Below, piece after piece: positions 8,219-16,598 of a DNA stretch of 46,802 nt. The translations under genes were made by a program, and so were the position numbers. The stretch comes from JAJVIP01 sp964405835 (GTDB lineage Bacteria; Elusimicrobiota; Elusimicrobia; F11). Each line of letters begins with the position of its first letter. Positions within the stretch are counted from its first letter, which is position 1. The notes beneath the pieces are model-generated. The model was not told where the DNA came from, did not search any database, and saw only the letters and a program-made list of their open reading frames with translations. The stretch is from the NCBI GenBank assembly GCA_964405835.1, contig CAYOPN010000014.1, positions 1 through 46,802 on the forward strand, in the 5' to 3' direction.

Positions 8219-9130
8219 TTATTCCGGTTGTTCTCGCGAAGGCAGAAAACGTGGGTGGGATTTCTGGCATGTTTCTTGAAGAGCTTGGTGGTTGAGGTTC
8301 AGGTATCGTTGGGTTGAGGTTAGGCTTGAATGACCCAATAATAATTGGAGTGAACGAAGATCTGCTTTCCCTTGGAGCAAATGCACCGCAAAGGAATGTC
8401 TCAACAAATGCGGGTAAACTCGTCGTGATATTTTAGCCCGGATAGCGTAACGCTTGAAGCGGCGCCAAAATCCATTCTTCTTAATTCGGGTGCCTGAACG
8501 TGACAGGAAAAGCGCGCCGTCGGGCTGGTTAAATTTGTCGGCTTGATGATGAAGATGGTTTCGCACAGATTCAATCGCCTTTGATCCAATCGGAACCAAG
8601 CGCGAACGTGATCCCTTGCCTATGACTTTCACGTATTTTTCGTCAAAGTGAAGCTGTGCTCTGTCCAGTCCCAATGCCTCGCTGATGCGAAGTCCACAAT
8701 AAAGAAGTTCAAGGATCGCTCTGTCCCGCAAGCCAACGAAGCTGTGCAGTGACGGCGCATCCAACAACCGCTCAACTTCCGCCACCGACAGCGGTTCCAC
8801 GACTGGAATTTTCAATTCGGGCATCGACAGCCCAATACACGGGTCGGATTCCACAAAACCTCTTTCCAAAAGGAACCGGTGAAGCGTCCGGATGGCGATC
8901 ATTGCGCAAAAAATTGTGGTGGAGCCCAGCCCTCGTCCCCTCAACTTTCCAATGTAGGCAGAAACCCGTGCGTGAGCCACCATTGTAAAATCCAAATTTT
9001 CTTCATGGAGAAATCGCGCATAGGCCTTCAGGTGATGGCCATAGGTGGTGATGGTGCTCTCGGATAGCCCTCGTTCTGAGCGGAGGTGATTCCGAAACTC
9101 GAGGAGATATTCGCGCAAATCCGAGGTCAC
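8219..9130 (-). CDS. Tyrosine recombinase, XerC/XerD type
   Basis: The 303-aa protein is a phage integrase/Xer family member that cuts and rejoins DNA through a phosphotyrosine link. An N-terminal SAM-like core-binding domain spans about residues 5-90. The catalytic domain holds Arg148 (CGLRISEA), Lys172 (GKGSR), His241 and Arg244 (HLLRH), His267 (LGHSS) and the nucleophile Tyr276. All expected residues are present and the length is typical. The start is GTG with AAGGA 10 nt upstream, 5 nt after the stop of the 40-aa gene, so the two are coupled. A second recombinase in an element that already has a serine recombinase suggests resolution of multimers or a composite element. Confidence 0.93.
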   Translation of the reverse strand: MTSDLREYLLEFRNHLRSERGLSESTITTYGHHLKAYARFLHEENLDFTMVAHARVSAYIGKLRGRGLGSTTIFCAMIAIRTLHRFLLERGFVESDPCIGLSMPELKIPVVEPLSVAEVERLLDAPSLHSFVGLRDRAILELLYCGLRISEALGLDRAQLHFDEKYVKVIGKGSRSRLVPIGSKAIESVRNHLHHQADKFNQPDGALFLSRSGTRIKKNGFWRRFKRYAIRAKISRRVYPHLLRHSFAVHLLQGKADLRSLQLLLGHSSLTSTQRYLNLNHQALQETCQKSHPRFLPSREQPE

Positions 9131-9135
9131 AACGA

Positions 9136-9258
9136 TTATTCCTTGGGTTTAATAACGCGGACGTGATTCTTGTCGTTCTTCTCGATCTTCCATCCCTTGC
9201 GAGAGTGAGAAACCACGTTTTTATTGAGACTTTGTTCGATTAGGTAAGGTTGCTTCAT
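9136..9258 (-). CDS. 40-aa basic hypothetical protein
   Basis: I chose the ATG at 9258 because a strong GGAGG lies 7 nt upstream; a longer in-frame version starting at 9384 runs through palindromic DNA and lacks a ribosome site. The protein (MKQPYLIEQSLNKNVV at its start) is basic, with GWKIEKNDKNHVRVIK near the C-terminus. This could form a small beta-hairpin fold. It is immediately upstream of, and coupled to, the tyrosine recombinase, so a recombination directionality role is possible but unproven. Confidence 0.6.
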   Translation of the reverse strand: MKQPYLIEQSLNKNVVSHSRKGWKIEKNDKNHVRVIKPKE

Positions 9259-9314
9259 TTTTAGCCTCCGTTTATTCGCCCACGCCTGCCCGCCGTAGCC
9301 TTTGGCGTAGGCTG

Positions 9315-9342
9315 GTTGCGCCGTTCGTGCAACCCGTTGCAC
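9315..9342. repeat. GTTGC repeats with a GTGCAAC palindrome
   Basis: GTGCAAC (9327-9333) and GTTGCAC (9336-9342) form a perfect palindrome around two bases. A further GTTGC at 9315 makes a GGTTGC/GCAACC inverted pair with the first arm, and GTTGCGCCGTT/GTTGCACCGTT is a direct repeat. The cluster lies about 60 bp upstream of the 40-aa and xerD-like genes. Possible roles are recombinase arm sites or an operator. Confidence 0.5.
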
Positions 9343-9506
9343 CGTTTGGGCTATTTTTTCCGCTTTGGTGGGACCCAAGTACAATGGGTTCGCGAAGTAA
9401 TCAAGTCATTTCTTTAACGGAGAATCGATTGGACGGTACGATGCATGGGGAATGCGATAATTTGCCCGCTCGTGGACCCGGAGGACATTCGAACGCTATG
9501 GAAATT

Positions 9507-9653
9507 TTATCCCTTGAAGGATTCAGCGATGGCGCACGCTATCAACAAAAGCGCCATCCCGAAATAGAACATCACCACGCTGTCCAGCAATTCGTAATAG
9601 TTCCTTGCCCACCACTTACGGAATTCTCGGCGAATCGAAAAGTTACTGGCCAT
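9507..9653 (-). CDS. 48-aa single-pass membrane protein
   Basis: The frame ends with a hydrophobic segment (VVMFYFGMALLLIACAIAES) preceded by a basic, aromatic stretch (RREFRKWWARNYYELLD), so the N-terminus is probably cytoplasmic. I prefer the Met at 9653, with GGGAG about 9 nt upstream; a Met three codons earlier and a much longer version starting near 9761 are possible. No family is recognised. It is divergent from the excisionase-like gene. Confidence 0.45.
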   Translation of the reverse strand: MASNFSIRREFRKWWARNYYELLDSVVMFYFGMALLLIACAIAESFKG

Positions 9654-9778
9654 GTCGTCCATCTCCCGTGATTCGGCGTTGTGTCGCCTATCAGGACTGG
9701 GACCGTACAGCAGCTTCCCGCAAAAGCAAGGCCTTCCGATTGATTTAATTTTTGACAGCATTGTTAAGAGGTGGTTAA

Positions 9779-9985
9779 ATGTCTCCTGTGAAGAATGGAA
9801 CCCCTGATCGCAAAGCCATCCTTACAACGCCGCAGGCCTGCCGGCTCCTAAAAGTGACTCGCCAAACCCTTTATGCCTGGATGCAAAGCGGCATGTTGAA
9901 ACCGTGGATGAAGGTGGGCGGGGCTTCATGGTTGTTTGCGAAGCCGGATGTTGAGAAACTAAAGGCGCAGCGATACAAAAGGTGA
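9779..9985 (+). CDS. Excisionase-family / AlpA-like helix-turn-helix DNA-binding protein
   Basis: The 68-aa protein has the MerR-type winged HTH (HTH_17) pattern: LTTPQACRLLKVTRQTLYAW, then a wing and a C-terminal PDVEKLKAQRYKR. Such proteins act as excisionases that bend att DNA, or as small activators of integrase genes. A ribosome site (AAGAGGTGG) precedes the ATG. It is the only clear plus-strand gene of the element and the last before the porin, 25 bp downstream. It therefore probably marks the element's right side. Confidence 0.8.
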   Translation: MSPVKNGTPDRKAILTTPQACRLLKVTRQTLYAWMQSGMLKPWMKVGGASWLFAKPDVEKLKAQRYKR

Positions 9986-10010
9986 TGAAGAAATTGAGAG
10001 GGAGGTCTTT

Positions 10011-11411
10011 TTGAAACGGTCAATTATATTGATGCTGCTGGGCTTGGTATTTGCGCGGGTCGGTGGGGAGGCAGCGGACGCGCCGGTGGAGAATCGGCTT
10101 AAGGCTCTCGAAGAAAAACAATTGAGCCTGGAGGAGGCTCTCCGAGCCAGAGATGCGCGGATAGAAAAATTGGAAGCCGAGCAGAAATCTTCGGCACAAA
10201 AGGATGGAAAGCCCTCCTCGGTTTACACCCCCAGTAAGGGTTTTATGGTGGCGGATTCGGAAAGCGGGGAAATGAATCTCCGAATTTTCACTTACATCCG
10301 CTATCTCAATCAGAAAGGTCTCGATGACTCTTATACCGATAGCTTCGGCCAAACGACTTCCATCCAGGAAAGGCGCGATATTCAGCTCAACAAGGTGACG
10401 TTGAATTTTATGGGATGGTTTATGGATCCCCGATTTCGCTACCTCTTCTACGTTTGGACCGCCAACTCCAACTTAGGGCAAGGCGCTCAAGTTGTTGTGG
10501 CGGGGAATCTTAAGTATCAGTTTAATGAGCACTTCACATTGGGGGGCGGAATCAATTCCTTGCCGGGGGTTCGTTCCACAGAGGGATCGTTTCCATTCTG
10601 GTTATCGCTTGACAATCGTCTCATTGCCGATGAATTCTTTCGTCCTTCCTACACCACGGGCGTTTGGGCCAATGGGAAAATTCGTGACGGATTGATTTAC
10701 GATGTTATGGTGGGAAACAACCTCAGTCAACTCGGGGTGGATGCGGGCCAATTAGATGCGGGGGTGCACACTTTCTCAGCGAAATTGGCCTATATGCCAA
10801 CGACTGGCGAGTTTGGAAAAGCAGGAGGGTTTGGCGATTTTGAATCTCACACCTCTCTGGCGAGTCGGCTCGGACTCCATTACACGCAGAGTGATGAAAA
10901 CTTCCAGGGGCAACCCGCCAACACCGATAGCTTTGAAAATGTTCAGATTCGACTCTCGGATGGAAATTCTATCTTCGAGAACAATCTTTTTGGCTCCGGT
11001 GTTAAAGTCACCGATGCCATGTACCACATGGTTGCGGCCGATGCCGGCGTGAAATTTCGCGGCCTGTCCTTGGAAGGGGAGACGTACTGGAGATGGATCA
11101 ACGATTTCCGCGGACCCGGGACTGATTTCCTCAATGAAATTCAAGACACGGGCTTTCAACTTCAAGCTTCAGCGATGCTTAAACCGAAAACATTTCAATT
11201 GTATGTCTCGGGTTCCAAGATTTACGGCGATTACGGTGACCCCTGGGATGCCCGGGCTGGATTTAATTACTTCCCTTGGAAGAAAGAGAGTGTCCGTTGG
11301 AATGTTGAGTATATTCAGCTTTACCAGTCGCCTGTGGGCGGGTTGAGTTTGCCTTACACGGTTGGAGGAACAGGTCCTCTCTTCCACGTAAATTTAATGG
11401 TGAATTTTTAG
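10011..11411 (+). CDS. Outer-membrane porin with N-terminal coiled coil
   Basis: The 466-aa protein has a signal peptide (about residues 1-22), a short coiled coil (about 28-65, LKALEEKQLSLEEALRARD) and then alternating beta strands ending in a C-terminal Phe (HVNLMVNF), typical of beta-barrel insertion. The layout resembles phosphate-selective (OprP/OprO-like) porins. The substrate cannot be read from sequence. The start is TTG with GGAGG 7 nt upstream; an ATG slightly earlier runs into a stop. It precedes the sulfatase by 85 bp, so it may import or export sulfated compounds. That link is inferred from position only. Confidence 0.85.
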   Translation: MKRSIILMLLGLVFARVGGEAADAPVENRLKALEEKQLSLEEALRARDARIEKLEAEQKSSAQKDGKPSSVYTPSKGFMVADSESGEMNLRIFTYIRYLNQKGLDDSYTDSFGQTTSIQERRDIQLNKVTLNFMGWFMDPRFRYLFYVWTANSNLGQGAQVVVAGNLKYQFNEHFTLGGGINSLPGVRSTEGSFPFWLSLDNRLIADEFFRPSYTTGVWANGKIRDGLIYDVMVGNNLSQLGVDAGQLDAGVHTFSAKLAYMPTTGEFGKAGGFGDFESHTSLASRLGLHYTQSDENFQGQPANTDSFENVQIRLSDGNSIFENNLFGSGVKVTDAMYHMVAADAGVKFRGLSLEGETYWRWINDFRGPGTDFLNEIQDTGFQLQASAMLKPKTFQLYVSGSKIYGDYGDPWDARAGFNYFPWKKESVRWNVEYIQLYQSPVGGLSLPYTVGGTGPLFHVNLMVNF

Positions 11412-11496
11412 TCGAGCGGAAGCAAGTTAAAGATCCCCCGCTTAGAAAGGAATCGTTGCGGCAATTTTTTTTACGGAAAATTCAAGGAGAGGTGAT

Positions 11497-13836
11497 ATGT
11501 CATTTAAAAAACTAAGAGCACGACTGGCCCTGTTGGTCAGTATCTTGATGAGTTTCAACGCGGTGGGTATCTCAGCCGATGATTCCTTTGCCAAATATGG
11601 CCAGGAATTCAAAGGAAAAATCGGGAAAACATATGCTGAATCAGTGGAGTGGTATCCCGAGACAGTGAAACCAAAACCAGGCACGCCAAACGTCCTCACA
11701 ATTTATCTCGATGATGTGGGCTTTGCCCAATACGGCAGCTTCGGCGGTCTCATTCATACGCCCAACATTGACGCGCTCGCCGCCGACGGCCTTCGCTACA
11801 CCAATTTTCACACTCCAGCCTTGTGTTCGCCTTCACGGGCAGCGCTCATGGCTGGCAGAAACCCGCACAAAATTGGTTTGGGTTCCCATGCGGCCACCGC
11901 GATGGGCTTTCCCGGCTACAATGGCACTCCGCCCGAGAGCGCCAAATCCATCGCCAAACATTTCCAGTACGCCGGCTTTGAAACCTTCGCACTGGGCAAA
12001 TGGGATCACACGCCCTTCCCGGAAGCATCGCATAGCGGCCCGTTCCATCATTGGCCCAGCGGCGAGGGCTTCGATCACTTCTATGGTTTCATGGCGGCCG
12101 ACGCCGATAATTACCGCACGCTGCTCTACAACGATCACGAGCCGTCGGAAACATGGATGGATAAAAAAGACTATCACCTGACCAGCGACCTGGCCGACCG
12201 CGCCATCAGAAATATCACCTCGCACGTCTCGATCGCTCCCGACCGGCCTTTCTTCATGTTCTGGGCACCGAGCGCGATGCACTCGCCGCATCAGGTCGCG
12301 CAGCGATACATTGATAGGTATAAAGGCAAATTTGACATGGGCTGGGATAAGGCGCGCGATGTAATTTTCGCGAAGCAAATGAAGATGGGAATTCTCCCCA
12401 AGGGCACCAAGCTCTCCGATGGCATCCCCGAAATTCCGAAATGGGACAGTTTGAACGCGGATCAGAAGAAGCTCTACGCTCGTCAGATGGAAGTCTTCGC
12501 GGGGATGATGACGCAGACCGACGAGCAGATCGGACGCATCATCGCCGCCCTCAAGCGCACCGGGCAATATGACAATACGCTCATCATGCTCACCGCCGAC
12601 AACGGCGCCAGCGGCGAGGGCGGGTTGAACGGAACTTATAATGAATCGCGGGTGCTCAATGGCATGCAAACGACCCTCGAGGAAAACATGAAGCATTACG
12701 AAACCTGGGGCGACTCCAGCACCTACCCACACTATCACGCGGGCTGGGCCATGGCCGGCAACACGCCGTTCAAGTATTGCAAGCAGATCGTGCATAATGG
12801 CGGCATCGCCGACAGCCTCATCATCACCTGGCCCAAGGGCATCAAGGCCAGGGGCGAAATCAGGAGCCAATACGGCTACGTCACCGACCTCATGGTCACG
12901 GCGCTGGATGCCACCGGCACGAAGTTCATGGATGAGATTGACGGTGTAAAGCAGATGCCCGTGGACGGCATCAGCCTCGTCTATTCCTTCGACAAGGCCA
13001 ATGCGCCCTCCGCCCGCACCGAACAGTATTACGAACAGTTCGGCAATCGTGCGATGTATAAGGATGGCTGGAAAGCCGTAACGATTCACGGCAATCGCAT
13101 GCCGTGGGTCCTCGCCGGTACCTTTCCTTTCGAGAATGACGTTTGGGAGCTCTATAACTTGAACGAAGATTTTTCAGAAACCAAAAACCTTGCTGCCAAG
13201 CATCCTGAAAAGTTGGAAGAGTTGAAGAAGTTGTGGGATGAGCAAGCCTGGAAGAACAACGTGTATCCGCTCTACGATGACGCTGCGAAGAGGGCCGCCA
13301 TCCAGTTTAGTCGTGCCTTTGGCGACCGGAAGAGTTTCACCTATTACTCGCCAGGGGCCGAGCGCATCGTCGAGTCGGTTTCAGCGCCGATCAAGAACAA
13401 ATCCCACACCATTGAGACCACGCTCAACCTGAAGGGCAACGAAGAAGGCGTCATCGTGGCCTGCGGCGGTGTGAACGGCGGCTACACCCTGTTTATTGCC
13501 GACAATAAACTGCATTACGACTACAATTTCTTCAACGCCGAGCGTTACTCGGTCGTGTCGCCCGTGCTGCCCAAGGGGAAGGTGGACCTCAAGTTCAACT
13601 TCGTGAAAACCGGGATGTTCAAAGGCACCGGTGAGCTATGGGTGAACGGCAAGAAGATGGCCGAAGGGGCCATTGATAAAACCCATCCGTCATTGTTCTC
13701 GCTCAACGAGTCCTTCGATGTCGGCGTGGACAACGGCACGCCCGTCTCGAACAACTACAAGGAAAAGGATCACTTCCGTTTCACTGGCCAAATCGACAAG
13801 GTGGTTATTAATTTGATTCCCGACGCAGCAAAGTAG
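11497..13836 (+). CDS. Secreted arylsulfatase (formylglycine-type sulfatase)
   Basis: The protein hydrolyses sulfate esters. Its 779 aa start with a signal peptide (about 1-27). The sulfatase domain (about 64-560) has metal ligands Asp72-Asp73 (YLDDVG), the CxPSR maturation motif at Cys110 (CSPSRAALMAGR) and a later DNGASGEGG. Cys110 must be converted to formylglycine; no maturase gene is in the window. The last 170 residues look like a beta-sandwich, possibly carbohydrate-binding, domain. A strong AAGGAG precedes the ATG. Two small genes follow within 6 bp, forming an operon. The central part uses notably more GC-rich codons than the flanks. The substrate is unknown. Confidence 0.92.
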   Translation: MSFKKLRARLALLVSILMSFNAVGISADDSFAKYGQEFKGKIGKTYAESVEWYPETVKPKPGTPNVLTIYLDDVGFAQYGSFGGLIHTPNIDALAADGLRYTNFHTPALCSPSRAALMAGRNPHKIGLGSHAATAMGFPGYNGTPPESAKSIAKHFQYAGFETFALGKWDHTPFPEASHSGPFHHWPSGEGFDHFYGFMAADADNYRTLLYNDHEPSETWMDKKDYHLTSDLADRAIRNITSHVSIAPDRPFFMFWAPSAMHSPHQVAQRYIDRYKGKFDMGWDKARDVIFAKQMKMGILPKGTKLSDGIPEIPKWDSLNADQKKLYARQMEVFAGMMTQTDEQIGRIIAALKRTGQYDNTLIMLTADNGASGEGGLNGTYNESRVLNGMQTTLEENMKHYETWGDSSTYPHYHAGWAMAGNTPFKYCKQIVHNGGIADSLIITWPKGIKARGEIRSQYGYVTDLMVTALDATGTKFMDEIDGVKQMPVDGISLVYSFDKANAPSARTEQYYEQFGNRAMYKDGWKAVTIHGNRMPWVLAGTFPFENDVWELYNLNEDFSETKNLAAKHPEKLEELKKLWDEQAWKNNVYPLYDDAAKRAAIQFSRAFGDRKSFTYYSPGAERIVESVSAPIKNKSHTIETTLNLKGNEEGVIVACGGVNGGYTLFIADNKLHYDYNFFNAERYSVVSPVLPKGKVDLKFNFVKTGMFKGTGELWVNGKKMAEGAIDKTHPSLFSLNESFDVGVDNGTPVSNNYKEKDHFRFTGQIDKVVINLIPDAAK

Positions 13837-13842
13837 ATCGAA

Positions 13843-14313
13843 TTGCATAACTCCAACTTTCAAGCTTCTCTGGCCGTCTTATTCGCTCTTTTAGCGGGTG
13901 TTTTCATGGGGGCATGCAAGAAAAGTTCTCCCCAAGAAAACCAGCGTTTCATTCAAGCTGAAGTCCAAAAGTTTCAGGCCCAGATAAAAAAAGTCATCAA
14001 GGATCCCGACCGGGCGGCGCAAGCGGAAGCCCTTGTAGCACAGGTGCCGGCTATGTGTGGTGAAGCCGAAAAGCGGCAAATTGAATTGGATCAGAGTTTT
14101 CATGCCCTGTTTGCGAACTATGAATCATCCAAACAGGAATATGAGACTCTGCTAGCCAAGAACCGCGAGGAGCGATTGGCGTCTCATCAATCCATCCTAA
14201 AACTAACAGCGGATTTCGGCCAGATTACGACCGATGAAGAGTGGAATAAGCTTAGAAAGTCACGAACTGCCCTTTTTAAAGCGTATGCCGCAAACCTGAG
14301 GCACCGAATATGA
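13843..14313 (+). CDS. Putative small lipoprotein, helical
   Basis: The 156-aa protein starts with TTG 6 bp after the sulfatase stop. Its N-terminus (LAVLFALLAGVFMGACKKSS) looks like a lipoprotein signal with the acylated Cys at about residue 25, although the lipobox is not ideal. The rest is helical and charged. I cannot name a family; the tail, FGQITTDEEWNKLRK, is reminiscent of Spy/CpxP-type periplasmic proteins. It overlaps the next gene by ATGA. Co-transcription with the sulfatase suggests an envelope role. Confidence 0.7.
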   Translation: MHNSNFQASLAVLFALLAGVFMGACKKSSPQENQRFIQAEVQKFQAQIKKVIKDPDRAAQAEALVAQVPAMCGEAEKRQIELDQSFHALFANYESSKQEYETLLAKNREERLASHQSILKLTADFGQITTDEEWNKLRKSRTALFKAYAANLRHRI

Positions 14314-14678
14314 TTTGGGCCCTGTTGGCGATTCTGTTGTTCGGAGGCGGAGGAACCACGCCGATGTCAAACGAAGCCAAACGAATTGAGAAGATGATTC
14401 CAAAAGTTGTTCAAGAGAAATCTCGCCTGGCGCCGATTAAAGCGTCGTTCGGTGAATTCAAAAAGTTGAAGAAAGTTTATGTTGAAAACAACAAGCAGTT
14501 TGCCAAAGAATTGGCTCCGCTGATTGATCAACGCTTAATTGACCAAGATTCAATCAATGCGTTGATAGATCAACGTCACAAAGCGGCGGCAAAAGAAGAG
14601 GTTGAACTCATGGATACGTTCTTATCCATAAGAGCGAAATTCACGAAAGAAGAATGGGCGCGTTTTTATCCCCAATGA
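14310..14678 (+). CDS. Small exported or membrane-anchored helical protein
   Basis: The 122-aa protein has a short hydrophobic N-terminus (MIWALLAILLFGGGG), then charged helices with repeated IDQR segments (around LIDQRLIDQDSINALIDQR), and ends FTKEEWARFYPQ. That ending resembles the end of the preceding protein and of Spy/CpxP-like domains, so the pair may be distant paralogues. Its ATG overlaps the upstream stop. The function is unknown. About 100 bp of non-coding DNA with a repeat separates it from the convergent resC gene. Confidence 0.7.
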   Translation: MIWALLAILLFGGGGTTPMSNEAKRIEKMIPKVVQEKSRLAPIKASFGEFKKLKKVYVENNKQFAKELAPLIDQRLIDQDSINALIDQRHKAAAKEEVELMDTFLSIRAKFTKEEWARFYPQ

Positions 14679-14681
14679 TTC

Positions 14682-14716
14682 GTGCCATGGCACCATTAAA
14701 ATTGTCCGCGTGACCG
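14682..14716 (+). repeat. Dispersed repeat, copy A, with a 12-bp palindrome
   Basis: GTGCCATGGCAC (14682-14693) is a perfect palindrome. From ATGGCACCAT the next 30 bases match the copy at 23757 at about 22 positions, mostly differing by transitions. It lies between convergent genes. Further on, imperfectly paired GGTTTGG and CCAAAACC segments could fold into a weak terminator hairpin. Confidence 0.5.
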
Positions 14717-14777
14717 CGTTTTGCAGGAGGTTTGGTTTGAAGGATTGGCCAAAACCTTTGAGGGTTATTCATGTATT

Positions 14778-16598
14778 CTAGTTGCGCTTTTTAATTGCCA
14801 AACCCATGATGGAAAGCTGAAGAAGAGTGAACACCACCAACCACATAAAAGCTTTGTCCATGAACCCATACGAGTGCAACCCGATACCGAGCATGTTAAC
14901 GCCAAACCAGGACAGCGCGGTCACGACGTTCCCAAAAACAGACATCGCCATGACGGTTTTCTCTTTCACCAGGCGGCCATGCCAGGCGTGAAGGGTCAGC
15001 GCATTCCATAGCACAATTATGAGCGCTCCGTTTTCTTTTGGGTCCCAGCCCCAAAAACGTCCCCAGGATTGATCGGCCCAAATGCCGCCCAGTATTGTTC
15101 CGAGAAAACTGAAAAATGTGCTGAAACAAATCACACCATAAACCATCTTGGCTAAACGTCGGGCCGTATCATCGGTCCACGATTTATCGAAGGCCCGACG
15201 AAACAAATAGGCCGCCCCCAAAAAACCCGACAAGAAAGTGGAGCTATAGCCGATGGTGATGGTGATTACATGGGTCGCCAGCCAAAAATTGGAATCCAGT
15301 ACCGCGCGCATCATCTCCAGCGTGTCACCTTGGGTGGCCAGGTGGTGTGCCACAATCAATGTAACGAAGCCGATGAAAGCCCCAACAAAGCTGCCAACTC
15401 CCGTGCGATGCAGTTTCTCAACAATCAGGCTCAGAAGAACGGCCGCCCAGCCGACAAAAATGGCGGAGGAGTAAAGGTTTGTTACGGGTGGGCGGCCTTG
15501 CAAAACCATGCGCGTGATCAAACCCAATGTATGAATGACAAAAGCGGCGACAAGGATCCCAAACGAAAACCGCCGCAAATGAGAAGCCGGGAACAGCCAA
15601 GTTGCCCCAATCAAAATGAGGACAAAAACATAGAGACCCATGCTTCGTAAAAACGGTGAGAATGTATTAAAGATCACTTCATGTTTCGCCTTTCGCATGG
15701 ATCCCGGGACCGCGAGAGATATCTCACCCATTAATTCTCTGACACTTTCATTAAAAGCTGTTGGGTTGTCTTCGGCATACGCATCGCCCATTTTTGTGTA
15801 GAGAAGAGAAACGGACAAAAAATGCCCGTGAGACGCCACATAGAACAGGCTTTCTCCCAAGGGCACCCAGACGTCCTTTCCAGTTTCATCCCTGCCCAAG
15901 GGAACCGGAGCAAAATAATAAGACTGCGCCAGCATTCGCGCCCGGATAAAAAACAACCGAGAGGCCCCATCCTTAAGCGAGCCTGGAGATGCGGCGTGCG
16001 CCCGCATCTCGATCGGCACTTTTTTTTGGGCGTTCAGGAGGGTTTCGTAAGCGCTTTTTTCGCCAGCCAGGCGCAGAGTATTTTGCAGACGGTTATACAG
16101 AGACGCCTTGTTGTAAAGAATGAGAATTGAGCGCTGAAAGCGACTGCGTTTTTCAGCTTTGATCGCATCTGCCTTCTGGGCCTGCGCATCAATTTCTGGC
16201 AGGAAATCCACAAGGGACGAGTAAGAGAAACGGCGGGTTGCGCTGGGCGGAATACCCAGTAGGCCGCGAACATCCGGGTCATCAATTTCAAACACCTCGT
16301 AGGTGTTGGCGATATCGGGTTTGAACATGACATCCATCAACCAGCCCGCAGCGGAAATTTTCGTTCCATCCACGCGAAGCGTCTGCTTTCCGGAGATCAT
16401 CAAAAGCGCATTTCGCGCGAGGGAATCGATTGGTTTCGTCCGACCGCCTTCCAAAACGGGCAGTTGCGAAAAGGCGCGACTGTCGTAGGCCGACGGTGAT
16501 GTAATGGGGCGCAATCCTGCTAGGACATAACCGGCAATGGCTATGCCTACCACCGCGTAGAAAATGCGCCAATTTATAGAAAGGTCTATCTGCCTCAT
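14778..16598 (-). CDS. Cytochrome c maturation protein ResC/CcsA
   Basis: This is the haem-handling subunit of System II cytochrome c biogenesis. It carries haem across the membrane and, with ResB, attaches it to CxxCH motifs. The 606-aa protein has an N-terminal membrane helix and a long extracytoplasmic region (to about 300). A multi-helix CcsA domain follows, with the haem-binding WWD-type motif WGRFWGWDPKENGAL near residue 513 and conserved histidines nearby. The long extracytoplasmic insert makes it larger than typical CcsA. It overlaps resB by ATGA and ends the nrf operon, supplying assembly for the nine or more haems encoded upstream. Confidence 0.9.
   Translation of the reverse strand: MRQIDLSINWRIFYAVVGIAIAGYVLAGLRPITSPSAYDSRAFSQLPVLEGGRTKPIDSLARNALLMISGKQTLRVDGTKISAAGWLMDVMFKPDIANTYEVFEIDDPDVRGLLGIPPSATRRFSYSSLVDFLPEIDAQAQKADAIKAEKRSRFQRSILILYNKASLYNRLQNTLRLAGEKSAYETLLNAQKKVPIEMRAHAASPGSLKDGASRLFFIRARMLAQSYYFAPVPLGRDETGKDVWVPLGESLFYVASHGHFLSVSLLYTKMGDAYAEDNPTAFNESVRELMGEISLAVPGSMRKAKHEVIFNTFSPFLRSMGLYVFVLILIGATWLFPASHLRRFSFGILVAAFVIHTLGLITRMVLQGRPPVTNLYSSAIFVGWAAVLLSLIVEKLHRTGVGSFVGAFIGFVTLIVAHHLATQGDTLEMMRAVLDSNFWLATHVITITIGYSSTFLSGFLGAAYLFRRAFDKSWTDDTARRLAKMVYGVICFSTFFSFLGTILGGIWADQSWGRFWGWDPKENGALIIVLWNALTLHAWHGRLVKEKTVMAMSVFGNVVTALSWFGVNMLGIGLHSYGFMDKAFMWLVVFTLLQLSIMGLAIKKRN

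Larger units (their letters stand above)
49..9985. mobile_element. Integrated phage- or satellite-like element at tRNA-Gln (right end uncertain)
   Basis: The block contains a large serine recombinase abutting a tRNA, TerS, TerL, a CHC2/TOPRIM primase-helicase, a tyrosine recombinase, an excisionase-type HTH protein and several very small proteins. Almost all are on the minus strand, pointing toward the tRNA. No portal, capsid, tail or lysis genes are seen. It could be a decayed prophage, a phage satellite that uses a helper's capsid, or a phage-derived island. I placed the right limit after the excisionase-like gene because housekeeping-type genes begin there. I found no convincing att direct repeat: only the 8-mer CCCGGAGG is shared by the tRNA end (about 55-62) and 9477-9484, which may be chance. 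Confidence 0.6.

Noticed and set aside
9136..9384. An 82-aa version of the small protein upstream of the tyrosine recombinase
   Set aside because: The added 42 residues come from GTTGC repeat DNA and have no ribosome site, while the 40-aa start has a strong GGAGG.
9477..9484. The 8-mer CCCGGAGG shared with the tRNA 3' end as an att repeat
   Set aside because: Eight bases are too few, and flanking bases do not extend the match. I mention it only as a weak candidate.
11833..13089. A 418-codon open frame antisense to the sulfatase
   Set aside because: It mirrors the GC-rich sulfatase codons and has no ribosome site. The sense strand encodes a clear sulfatase with all active-site motifs.
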